From Bisporella sp. PMI_857 (lineage: Eukaryota; Ascomycota; Leotiomycetes; Helotiales; Helotiaceae), in assembly GCA_021307315.1 (NCBI GenBank), contig JAJSPD010000126.1, positions 1 through 64,000 of the forward strand: a stretch of DNA of 64,000 nt, given 5' to 3'. Below, one piece after another: positions 23,411 through 34,868 of this stretch (position 1 is its first letter; each line of letters starts with the position of its first letter). The notes beneath the pieces were generated by a model. The model ran no database searches, was not told the DNA's origin, and saw only the letters and a program-made list of their open reading frames with translations. The position numbers were made by a program, and so were the translations under genes.

Positions 23411-23828
23411 GATACGAAAAAGAAGAAGAAAAGATTTAATTTTATATTCAACTGCTTAAGTTTCCAGAATTATATATTTGTAACGGCAGCAATAGGAATA
23501 GGTTTTACCGCTGCGCCAACGGTCCAAAAGGCACTTGAATTGACCGAGAAGTCAATCTTCTATTCCGCTATATATAGGTCACGTAGCTACCGTGACAATA
23601 TTATTCGTAGCGGCGACGCTATTCGCAGATAGAATATATATATAATTTTGGAAGGGTAAAATCTGAAGCTACGTTATTTTCGCTGGCAACCCCGCTTTTA
23701 GGCCATTATTAATATAAGACCATGGTCTTATATAAAAGTGGAGAACCAAGAGGTTGGCTGGGGGAATGGTCTTATAAATGGGGTGGTCTTATACTCGGGC
23801 ATGGTCTTATAACCTAATTAATACGGTA

Positions 23829-26814
23829 GTTGATCATCTCGCGGAGGAAGGTCTGCAGGGTTGCGGAACCCCTTTGGATAAACCGAAGTCAGGTAACGAG
23901 TTAGGCCCCTCCGATCCGACTCTGTAACCTGGTGCTGGTCTCGTAGATGGGTGGCCTGGGAGATATAATAATCTTGGCGGGCGCGGGGTATTGCACCAAT
24001 TTCCGCCTGATCAACTGGCCGACGGCATCGATCCGGTCAACACCCTCCTCATATTCAAACACGGAATACCTTATGTTGGGCCGTGTGGTGACTCCTCGGA
24101 TGGGACGGACCTGGGGCATTTGCATGATATCAAAAATCTCGGCTTCGCTGGCGGGGGACAATGTGGCGGTCCAAAATATCATCGGCTTGCCTCTTTCTTT
24201 CAACACCGCTCCGGCGTCTTTCATCTTGGGCCGGAAATCGGGACGGCTTTGCAATACCGTGTGGCACTCGTCGATGACAATCCGATCCAACTGCCCTAAA
24301 CCCTCTATCGATTCAAATATTGGCCAAATCTGGTCCCCACCGCGGATTCGGGCTGGACGAATACAATCTGGGCCATGCGGTCGGACTGGGTGGCATCCCA
24401 CATGATGCTGGATATCCCGGCTTTTCAACACCTCTCATGCAAATCCCGCTCCAATGTCTTTAATGGCACGACCACCACCGTGGTGCCCGACCTTTGGCTA
24501 CGTGCTGGCAACTGGAATAACAAACTCTTCCCCGCTCCGGTACCCATGACGATCAAAATGGGACTCGCATTGGCCATGATGGCTCTCAACGCCTCTGACG
24601 TCCACCTGTGGTTTGGATCTTCGTCCTTGGCCTCTTCCCCTGCCTCTCGATACTTCCTGGGGCCTGTCCAACATCGATGCTCAACCTTCGTTGTATCTCC
24701 CCATAAAAACGGACTGTTGCACCGCCGACCGCGGCTTTCCCATTGCAACTTCTCATGGAACAGTAAAACCAACCACAAATAATACACCAATAACTCCCCC
24801 ACCTCTCGGGGCAAATACCGGTGGATGATTTTGATATTACTACTGCTGCGATATCCTTTATAATACCCAGTTAAAAATGCTACCATGGCATTCTCTATGA
24901 TAATATTTCGGATACCCCCTTGACGGCTATTCTTCCACCGCAGTCCTAAAATCTCGGGTGCTTGTCCTGGCTGGCCTCCGCATAAATAGAATAACAACAA
25001 TAACAATACTAAAAATTGTTATATATAGCAGTGATACTACTCTGCAATCTCTTTCCGAATCACGGGACGTCCCCCCTCGCTGGATTTAGTAGTAAATCGT
25101 TGCCGGATCCTCTGCTCAATAAACATGCGTTAATATAACCACCATTTCCCATCCACTTCAAACCTGCTCGGTTCGTCGTCCAAAAATAGCCACCCAACTC
25201 GACTCTCCGTTAGATTATCCACCATAGTATCCCAATCAATGCCGGGAACCTGCGTGGAATTGACCTGCCCCTGGGAATCCATATCCACCAACATCAAATC
25301 CTTAAACAACACCTCCCGGGCTTCTCGCACCAACCCATGGACCATGGACCGGACCTCGGCCATGCTAAATCGGATCTGCTGGTATAAAATGGTATCCCCA
25401 ATCCACTGGATGCACCCTTCGGCCGCGGTGGTATATCTGATCTTTAATCCATATGATCGGGCCTGGAAAATTCACCGCATGGGGGTGGGATCTCTCTTGC
25501 CGTTGGCCATGGTCATAAACCGCTTCACCATCTTCCCAATTAAATGGTAATAACTGACGGTCTGCTCGCGGGGAATTGCTTTGGTGATCTCGTTGTTGTT
25601 TTCTTGCAACCGCCGCATGGCCTCTTTCTTCCTCTCGTATGCCTCCTGGACAACCATCAACCGGGCCAATTTAATGACGGCGGAATATTTAGGCGTGTAA
25701 TCCTCGGCATTCAACCAACCTCCATCGTCTCTCATGCCTAATACCGCCAATCCGCTGATAATAACACTTTTATACTCGTTGTCTTGCAATGAGTAGTTTA
25801 ACAAACTAATACACAACCGCAATAAATTACCCTCATCTTTTCAATCTCTTCATAACTCTCATCCTCATCGTCGTCCTCGCTTTCCCCCTTATGTTTACTC
25901 CGTTCTTCATCGTCAAACTCCTCTGCTTGCTTGCCCTCTCCATCTTTCCATTCTTGAAACTTCCTAATCTCATCCCTCACATTTTGAATGTTAATTGCCT
26001 GGCTACTGGTCAACTGATATGCTGGACGGTCCTCTGGCTCGGTATCCTCTGCACGGAAAATATAACCCAAAATCTGTCTCCACACCTGGGTATATGATCG
26101 AACGGTTGTAATATCCATCCAACTGTCAAACGGCATCTGGGTCTCCGGCTTTGTCTCTTTCTTATTGACCTCAAACAACGCTGCTTGCCCTACAACCTCT
26201 TGCACCGTGGTATACTGGGCGGCTTGGATCATCCAATTGAATGCCTTATATAACACCTGCAATTCGGGTTCATCATCTCCCAGGGGACTGACTAACTCCC
26301 GCAATTTCTCCGCGTCTAAACCGGCCGTATGGGCTTGCCATTTCACACGGCGCAACCATGGGTTCGACTCTCTGGCTTCGTCAAATTCCTTGATCTTTCG
26401 ACGTTCCTTTGCTTCTACTGCCCGCAATGCCGCTTCCATCTCTCCCTTGGCTGCTTTGAATTGATCAATCCGCGACTTGATCTGGGCTCGACTGGGAATT
26501 TGCTCTGGATCCGTGGCTTGTACCTCGAAATACCCGGATTTGGCTCCTTGGACCAAAAAACGCTGACATTTGACGCCTGTTCGCCACGGCGTATTCGAAT
26601 CTGGATATACGGCATGCTTCTTTCTCCGTCCTCCTTTGTTGGTGCTTTTCCAACCGTGTTCATCAATGCAATGTGCTCTTATTCCACCGACTGTGAAACG
26701 TATCACGCCACATACCTTACCTGCTGCTTCTAATGTGATTATAATCCTCCTGTTCTCGGTTTGGCTAACCCTTCCACTGGGCTGGACGTGGGTGGGGGAA
26801 ATGGGAAATCCCAT
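23829..26814 (-). pseudogene. RecQ-like helicase with zinc finger and recombinase-like middle domain, degenerate
   Basis: From an ATG at 26814 the minus strand reads a finger (GIRAHCIDEHGW), then TGVKCQRFLVQGAKSGYFEV and a long helical region to 25798. The same protein continues in other frames at 25822-25472 and 25363-25130. At 25006-24425 there is PEILGLRWKN with TGYYKGYR and HRYLPREVGELLVYYLWLV, which looks like the first half of a tyrosine-recombinase core. A helicase then follows: Walker A MGTGAGKS near 24530, and RIVIDECHTVL (DEAH-type box) and FWTATLSP in the frame 24431-23901. The recombinase Arg position reads GQPGQAP and the later recombinase boxes are missing. Several frameshifts and a truncated C-terminus show decay. 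Fungi carry repeated, often subtelomeric helicases of this type. DNA unwinding or element mobility is inferred. Confidence 0.6.
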
Positions 26815-26951
26815 CGTCGCAATGCTTCTTCGTTCCCAATTAATCCATCTGGGTTCTAATAGTACTCATATATATATTCCAAATTTTGGGACTGTGAATA
26901 GCGCTCTTATATCAAAAACTAGAAACACGACACCAGCCTCTCAAACTTAAA

Positions 26952-28130
26952 CTAGCTAACACCGCTACTCTCCTCCAACAGTAGCCGAAGCTGCTTCCCG
27001 ACCGTCCTGGGCTTCTCTCCTAGGAATGATTTACTCTGTTCCCGCAAATGTTTAACCAAGTCCTTCCACGCCACCGACTGACAGTTCCGCGTATCAGCAC
27101 TGGGTGCAGGCCGCTGGTCGTTGTCGGCATTAAGCCACTCCAAGTCGATGGTTGCCATGCTGCCGCGCACCTCGTCCATTTGCACCGTGCTTGTCTTCCA
27201 CGTCTGCATCGTACAGTGAAGCACTAACACTTGGCAGTAATGGAGGAGCGCCTCGAGCCGTCCTCGGATATCCACATCCATCGGGAGAATATTGATGTTG
27301 AATCGCCCGCGGCTGATGTAGTCATCTCTGCCCGTGCCGAGCGACGACTGGACGAGGATGCCTACCCACCAGAGCAGCGGGTTCGTTTGAAATGTAGCCT
27401 TCGGGTCGGTGATCAATTCCATGAGCAGCTCCTCAACCGCATCTTCCACAGGACCCCGGGTTCGGTTGGGGCTCTGACCAATCCCACCGTGCCAAACCAC
27501 CGCCTCTGTGACGTCCATGATGCTATCGCAGAGTCCCTCGCTGAGCTTCAACCCCATCTCCTCTAGTGTGCCTTCATCGTAGGAGTGAATGAGGAAGCAC
27601 ACCAGCCCGGTCCAGATCGAGTTCCCCCGTCGCCGTTTCCGTAGGTTCACCTTGGCAGCCCAGCTCTCGAAGGGTCCTTGCGAGGTTCCTAATCCCGCCT
27701 GGTTGACGATGGTACGGACAGGGACCGGCCACCGCTCTGCAAGAGTCTCTAGCTCGTCAAACATTAGCCACGCCGCCTCCTGGATACATCGACGCGTCTT
27801 CCGATCTTGCTTGAACCGCTTGGCCCGGGCCTGTGGTGATTCCGACCCTCTAGGCTCCCAGGTCACGACCTTACGACACGGCGCAAGTTCGGGCTTTGGT
27901 ATAGTACCAGTCGCAGAGAGAAAACTGATCCAGTTCGTACAGATGGCCGCCCAGACCTGTGGGTTAGAGGCAGCGGGAAATCCGCTCGACTCGAGCCACT
28001 GCTGATATCGAGCACGGTCGCTTTGCTTGATAGGGGGCACATCCCATCGCTCGTCAGACCATTGTGTGGGTGTTGACGTTTGTGTTGATTCCTGAAGTGC
28101 CACAGCGCGTGCGTTTGCCGAAGAGGTCAT
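26952..28130 (-). CDS. unrecognised intronless 392-aa protein next to the helicase remnant
   Basis: An intact ATG-initiated frame of 392 codons, unusually long and uninterrupted for this region. It begins MTSSANARAVALQ, then has WDVPPIKQSDRARYQQWLES, a Trp-rich helical middle (WVGILVQSSLGTGRDDYISR) and a C-terminal Lys/Arg helix. No signal peptide or membrane helix is obvious, and I do not recognise the fold. It lies on the same strand and 137 bases upstream of the helicase-like pseudogene, so the two may form one mobile unit. The antisense frames at 27231-28005 are shadows. Its intactness beside a decayed partner is notable. It could also be an unrelated lineage-specific gene. Confidence 0.55.
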   Translation of the reverse strand: MTSSANARAVALQESTQTSTPTQWSDERWDVPPIKQSDRARYQQWLESSGFPAASNPQVWAAICTNWISFLSATGTIPKPELAPCRKVVTWEPRGSESPQARAKRFKQDRKTRRCIQEAAWLMFDELETLAERWPVPVRTIVNQAGLGTSQGPFESWAAKVNLRKRRRGNSIWTGLVCFLIHSYDEGTLEEMGLKLSEGLCDSIMDVTEAVVWHGGIGQSPNRTRGPVEDAVEELLMELITDPKATFQTNPLLWWVGILVQSSLGTGRDDYISRGRFNINILPMDVDIRGRLEALLHYCQVLVLHCTMQTWKTSTVQMDEVRGSMATIDLEWLNADNDQRPAPSADTRNCQSVAWKDLVKHLREQSKSFLGEKPRTVGKQLRLLLEESSGVS

Positions 28131-28759
28131 AATCTAGATTCTTAATTCTTGTAACAACCCAAAGACGTAGTATTCCGGATGTTGACGTCTAGTGGAGACA
28201 AGCTTCCATTTTATATGTTACTGTCCCGCATTAGGCGGTGAGCACCGGCAAATCCCTGCTCTTGTCTACACCATTCACCCTCACGTGACTTCACAGTGGT
28301 ATTAAGCCCTAATACTATTTAAGCACCATACTTGCTAGTAAGGAATGTTAGACATACAGTCGTGGTAAATAATATAACTGTCCTATTTAAGCTTATTTCT
28401 AATTATAATACTCTACTCTACACATCCTATAGTGAAATCTGGTTATATGGGATTCTGATATATGGGAAATCTCTATATATGGGAATAGAATGGCGGCACC
28501 GTCGAAATTTAGGTGTGTATATAGGAAAATCTCTATATTAGGGATATGGGAATAGATTGCCGAGACTTTAGCGGCATTCCCATATAAATATGGGGTGGTC
28601 ATTCCTTTGGAAAAAAACAAATATGCGGCAATGTGTTATGACACCTGCATTTAAAATTAGAGATCCAGCCAGAACGGCAATACTTAGACTATTTATTATA
28701 CTTCTTGTTATGAAATTGCTCTTGACGCACTTATTTCTACTACTTTTGTAACAGCGAAT

Positions 28760-29997
28760 ATGCCTATTCGACCCCCTTCACCTGCTGAGCCTGGAGTACC
28801 AATTCATGCCCCACCGAAGCGTAGAAAGACACGTCATAATCCTACTAACGAGCAAAAATTCAGGCTTCGCGAATGGTATTTTGACGATGAATTTATAGGA
28901 AATGGTCCTCATGGAGCTAAAACCCTAAAAGATTGTGGTGTATGGTGGAATAACAAATACGGCTGGTTTTTACCCTCCTCCAACGCCTCCAAATATATAT
29001 CCGACTCATATTTATATCTCAGCGATGCAAAAGCTGCTTGGAGGAAACAGTCGTCTCGTCAAAATCGAGTTGGCAATTGGCCTATTTTAGAGGATTGTTT
29101 ATTCGAATGGCAGCAGAGGTTTGAGGTAGCTGGAGGGCACTGTACTGGTGATATTTTGAGAGCAAAAGCAACTGAATTTTGGGGATTATTGATTGAATAT
29201 TCAGGTGAGTTATCTGTAAATAATATATTAGCCTTTCTTTAACAATTGCAGGTCAATCGTGCCCAAAATGGACAGACGGCTGGCTGGAGGGGTTTAAGAA
29301 AAGACACGGAATTCGCCAGCGAATTCGCCATGGAGAAGCTGCGTCTGCAGCGACAGGAGAAGAGACCAAACGAATTATGGAAGAGATACGTACAGAATGT
29401 GAGAATTATGAGGCCAGAGACGTATACAATACCGACGAAACAGGCTACTTTTGGAGAGCTTGTCCAAAACGCTCTTTGGCTACTGCAACGTCTTCTGGCC
29501 AATTTCCTCGAGTTAATAATGGTATACATGTGGATGTAGATGGATCTGGAGACGCTTGGAAGGATAGTAGGGATAATATTGAAGAGCTCACGAAAGCTTT
29601 ATATAATCTACGACACCAAGGGGCTTTGGAAGACATTGGCAGCGTGCTAGACTTCGTCAACCCCCAGGACGAGCAAATAGTCGACGAGCCTGAAGTGATT
29701 ACGCAGTCAATAGCAGACGCTTATAACCCTGAGCTTGATCCTGAATCCGGTGACGACGAGCCTATTGATCCCTGCGTTTCTCTCGCTGAAGCTCTCAATG
29801 CACTTCACCAATTACGCCGATATGAAGAGCAACAGGAGCAAAGCGACTATTTCAAATCATCAATTCTATTACAAGAGCTTCGTATATATGAGAGAGAGCT
29901 TTCACGGCGTAACTTTGAGGCTCGGTCAACAAATCAGGGTGATATTAGGTCCTTTCTGGCTAAGCACGATGAGCTAGTTATTCCCTCATCCCTATAA
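28760..29997 (+). pseudogene. pogo/Fot-like transposase with deleted catalytic domain
   Basis: The ATG at 28760 starts a protein with Pro-rich and basic N-terminal residues and CENP-B-type helix-turn-helix regions (QKFRLREWYFDDEFIG, then WPILEDCLFEWQQR). A canonical intron occupies 29203-29250 (GTGAGT...TTGCAG). After it come CPKWTDGWLEGFKKRHGIR and the start of the DDE_1 domain, VYNTDETGYFWRACPKRSLA, which contains the first Asp. From about 29490 the frame passes straight into an acidic C-terminal tail, so the rest of the DDE domain is gone. The sequence left of it (28430-28570) carries repeated ATATGGGAA motifs typical of subterminal repeats. No matching right terminal repeat is visible, so the element is truncated and cannot transpose itself. 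Confidence 0.65.
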
Positions 29998-30489
29998 GAA
30001 AGCTGGATTTTAAGTTGGCAGTGAATGCCCTGAAACGAAGTGCCCTGAAACGAGGAACGAGAGGAAGGGGAAACCATCCGGCGCGCGAGGACAAGGAGCC
30101 GAAAATGCGGAGGTTTGCACCAGAGAACTCCTCGCCAAGCCTCGTGCTAATTCGCTGCTTGTGACGTCCAATTTGGGTGCTAGCGGTTCACCCTCATTGG
30201 TGCCAGACTGTTACCTGAATAGGTTTCTTCCCACGTGATCACGTCCCCCAGGATCACCCCCCTATGCAACCAAAGGCAATTATATTGCTTCCCCGCACAT
30301 TACAAAGACTGACAACTAAGCTTAAACTGTCGGATGATATTCGACCGATTGTATTTCCTACAACAAGTTGTACCAAGCCAGGCTCAGACAACACTTTCTA
30401 ATTAATTGTGTAGAGCTGGCAACCCGCTCCCTAGACGTTACCTAATGGCGTACAAGGAGCTATTATATTCGGCCATCAAAATTCAAGCC
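29998..30489. other. Helitron 5' region, no gene
   Basis: GC-rich stretch with CGCCAAGCCTCGTGCTAATT around 30131-30150. A similar motif (CGCCGAGCTTCGCGCTAATT, about 44812-44831) lies upstream of the second Helitron copy, so this is probably the Helitron 5' flank. The precise TC terminus was not found. Confidence 0.4.
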
Positions 30490-33400
30490 CATGGATCCTC
30501 CTTTGTTTAGGTGTGGTCACCTACCTTGTGCTGAACAGGGAGCTCTGCCTATCGATAAGTTCAGAGTTAGAAAGGATGGTAAACGCATCCAGACCTGTCT
30601 ATCCTGCTGCGTCCGTCTCTATAGTCATCATCCATTTTCTAGCCCTGCTCATACTACATAGGAAAGGCAAAGGCACCAGGCGGCCTACCGCCGTCGTCAG
30701 TCGAAAATAGCAGCCCAATTGCCAGAGACATCCAACTTGCTCCTAGGGTAAACAAGCATCTTTCTTTACTCCCATTCATAATTCGCTAACCCGCCTCCTC
30801 CTAGAATACCGCCCGCCTTTGATCCATTCCTAAACTCCATGGAGCCGATAAAGCCCCTAGGCTACGAAGACCTACCGTTATTGAGGACATCCGCTAGTTC
30901 TACGCTTACTATGAATGGCTCTCGTAAGGGGATTCTAACCCAAACATCCTTCCAGACTAACGCCTGCAGTCGAGCCATCTACAACCTTAATACCGCAGAA
31001 AAGGAGTTACCAACACGAGAATACTTCGTTTGCAACACCTCCACCCATTATACAGAAGGTCGATCGCTCCCAGATCTCAGAACGACGCTTACGAACAAGC
31101 CTATCTCAACCGACATCAGTCTTTGACCCTTTCCAGAACTCTATCCCGCTCTCACCAACAATTCTACCAAACCAAAGAAAGCACCCACACATAAACCACT
31201 CTTCGTCGGCAAATCCTGCTCCGCCTCGCGCTCTAAAGATCCGCACCCAGACAAAGACGCAACTTGATACACCACCACGAGAAGCTGTGAGAGTTGCGTT
31301 GCGCTTCCTACAAGACGAGTTCAATCGCCAAGAGGCTGCATCAGAAGCATTTCCTCCAGAGATTTCCTCTTCACATATTCGAACCTCTGTTAGCAAATAT
31401 GAAGACGAAATGTCGACCGCGTCCAAGAGATCTGTGTGCTGTTCTTGTGGCAAGCTTGTCCCTACCACGGACGTCTACGGAATCTGTAATGAGGACAATT
31501 TCATACGGCCTCTACAAGGTTGCCTCGATATCTGCGGCAGACACGAGAATATCTGGGATTTCTGTTTCCAGTGCCACACGGCCCTTAGTCTCGGCACTGT
31601 TCCTAAGTTCTCCGCGAAGAACCACGTTAATGTTATTATGTGTCGTCACTATCCGGCTGCATTAGAAGACCTCACTCCGGTTGAGGAGTGTCTCATTGCG
31701 AAATGTCATCCTATTGGCACTATCATCAAACTGCGGCCAGGGGGGCGTCTATCTCCAATTAACTATAAAGCGCTGCGAGGCCACATAATCGTCATCCCAC
31801 AAGACCCCGGACCGCTTCTCCAGATCCTCCCCAGTCCTGAATTGAGACTAGACAACCTTATCAAGGTTTTTTGGCTGGGGAATCGTGCCCCGGCAGATGT
31901 GGATCTCAAGCCATTCCTGCAAGTTCGGAAGGACAAGGTTCTAGCGGCTTTGCAGTATCTGGTCCAGCACAACCATCTATATCACGACCTCACTATCAAT
32001 CACCAAATGATGGACACTTGGAGTGACGACTTTATCCCGCCCGAGATCCGCGACAACATTATCTGCCTTGGGAGCCCAGATCACCACGAGCGCGAGGGAT
32101 ATACGGTTAAGCTACATGTCGGCAACTACGAGAATGATCTTCAAGCGGCCCAAGATGAAGGCCTCGATGCCGATGACGACGAAGCTTTATTAACCGGCTC
32201 TGTCTACACGGATGTGAACGGAGAACGCCAAGATCCAAACGTGCGAATGATAGACGCCCTGCTAGGTATCGTAACTGGTAGTCGACGCCAGGCAGGGGAG
32301 GGAGAGGCGACTGAAGATGATGTTACAGATGGACGTCCACATACGCGAAGGAAGATACCAATAATCTCGTACGCCATACGCGGTCAAGCCACGCTGGCGA
32401 ATAGTTGGGAAGACCCTCATTATTTTACAGCCGCTTTCCCAACCCTGTTTCCCACCAGCATAGGAGGCCACTTGGACCAGAGGACGGTTCCGGTGTCGCT
32501 TGTAGCCTTTGTAGAGTGGGCATTAAATCACCACAGCAGAAGGCACGTAGTCTCCACAAACTCAAAGAGAGCTCGACTGACAGTTGTAGATTCGCTCGCC
32601 ACAACACCTTTATGTATCTCTTTTACGACCGCTTACAGCTCCGAAGTTCTTCTATTGCACACGCCATGCTTGTACAACGTGAAAACTGGAAGTCAACTAG
32701 TGAGGATATAGCATCTTAGACCGTCGATCAATTAGATGATGCTGCGAGGGCAGTTGCCGAACACCGAATCATCGATGACCCTACTATTCGACGGCTGCAG
32801 CGAAACATCGTCACCATTGGTATGCAGGTCCCGGAGTCTTTTTCCCAGAAGCTAAAGATGCGCTCCGAAATCAGGGGATTGATCGTACGCTATGGGATGC
32901 CTGCGTTTTGGATGACCATCAATCCTTCGGACTTGCGAAACCCCTTGGTCCTATATTTGGCGGGCGTGGAATATTCTGAAGACGCCCTCCCTGCTGCTAC
33001 TGCAGCAATCCGTCGGGCGACAGCAACGTCGAACCCCGTCGCCGTTGCGCAATTCTTTCATCACACCTGCAAGAGTGTCTTTGATGGCCTCCTCGGTAGT
33101 GGTACTAGCCGAATGGGAATCCTTGGACAGGTCGCAAACCATTTCGGGGTCGTCGAGACCAACGGACGTGGGATGCTACACCTTCACGCGCTCGTCTGGC
33201 TTACTGGCAACCTTGCTTTTGCCACTTTGCGGGATCGGCTTCTCCAGGACAGCTGTTTTGCTGCTCGAATGATACGTTACCTGGAAGCTGTCATTATGCA
33301 AAGCGTAGACTTGGATATTGCTGGCCACTCTAGGCCAAGCGCTGCAGATGTGCCACCTTCCACGAAGAACTCAGAGACCGATCACGAATTCCATGTTAGA

Positions 33401-34868
33401 CTGTCAACTGATAGTAACGCTGTTGCTTGGAAGAAACAAATGCATTCCCGAAACCACAACGCTACCTGCTTTAAGTACGGCCAGAAAGGGCTGGATAAGG
33501 TTCCTTGCAGGTTCGGCATGCCACGCGACCTTGTCTCCGCCTCCACAGTCGATGAGTTAGGTGTAATCCATCTGGCTCGGAATCACGGCTGGGTCAACCC
33601 GTGGAACCCAGCAATCGCAAGCTGCGTCCGCTCTAATCAAGATATCTCTTGGATCCCAACTGTGGCTAAAGCTCTGTCTCTCATCTACTATGTCACGAAC
33701 TATGCGACGAAGGATGACGTCTCTCCATACCAAATGCTGCTCAAGGCTGCATTGCTAAAACGGGCCATTGAGAAAGCGAAGGCCACCCTAACGCCAGACG
33801 CTGCCGACCTCCGGATTCGGCAGAAAGACATGGACCAGTTCGCCCTTCGATGCTTCAACTCCTTGTCCCACGACCGCGAGATCAGCGGCGTACAGATAGC
33901 GAGCTCTTTGCTCCGGCTTCCGAACTACTATACTCACAATTACAACTTCGTCCAACTCAATCTTTGGTGGCTAAGGAGATATGTGCGTGGAGCCATCCAG
34001 CCGACTCCGCTTCCTACTAGTGGCACCTCCGATCCTATGGGTGAGGAACAGTGCACCAATCAAGCCGGGGACAGGGCCCCGGTGAGCCGCTTCGACAACT
34101 ACAAATGGCGAGGACCACAGCTTGTTCACCTATCGCTCTTCGAGTACTGCATGCTGGTGCAAACCAGGAACCTACGTGACGCAATAGCAGCTGATGTTGA
34201 ATATGACCCCGAACACCCCAAGCACGGTCTATGCGTGCAACGGCTAGCTCACAAAAAGTCTCTGGTGATGACTGTTACCTTCGCCGGCCAACTTTCTGAA
34301 TACCAGACCGAGGAGGAGAGTCTCCGAAGAGGTCATCCAAAGACTACTGCAATTGCGAATGACCTTGCCGAAATACTATTGGGGTTATTTGTGCCGTGGA
34401 ACCAACTGCTGCCACTCTTTCAACAACATGCAGCTGAGTATGAGACGAAACGAGACGCTTCTGCTAAGGTTTGGAACATCGTGGAGCCAACTCTTTCATC
34501 GCACAACCGCAACTTTGCAAGGAATATTGAGCTACTGCGAAAATCGAGAGAAGATGGCCGCATTGATGCTGCGCTGCGTACATCGGCGAATCAGCACGAT
34601 GACTCTCTTGATTACGATATTGGCAATGTAGAACTTATCGACCCTGATTCGGATGGCGAAGAGGCCCTTATACCCGTGGATGAGGATTTTAACGCCGAGA
34701 CGTTAATAGCAGCATATCATTCCATCGCCAAGCAACCGATATCCCGTGGACATAAAGGGGCAAAACAAACAAAGCAAAAAGCAAGCCTCTCGCCGTCCTG
34801 CTGAAGCTTCGTCTGATTACTGCTCTATACATTGCACACTGCTTTTCCCCCTCCCTCCTCCAGCGGGC

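Larger units (their letters stand above)
22597..23826. mobile_element. TA-flanked DNA element with palindromic subterminal repeats
   Basis: Terminal repeats start CCGTATTAATT(G/A)GGTTATA and continue into AAGACCATG at both ends, with TA at 22595-22596 and 23827-23828. Each end also carries the 20-base palindrome TATAAGACCATGGTCTTATA (22612-22631 and 23713-23732) and further GGTCTTAT copies, which look like transposase-binding sites. Without its two solo LTR inserts the element is about 844 bases. A remnant coding frame from 22814 (MPLVAFSSSSPLLPGQ) runs into an acidic Asp/Glu/Ser/Asn-rich stretch and shows no catalytic domain. Probably a non-autonomous pogo/Tc1-type element (inference). Confidence 0.75.

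Noticed and set aside
27231..28005. Plus-strand ORFs of 111 and 138 codons
   Set aside because: Antisense shadows of the intact 392-codon minus-strand ORF.
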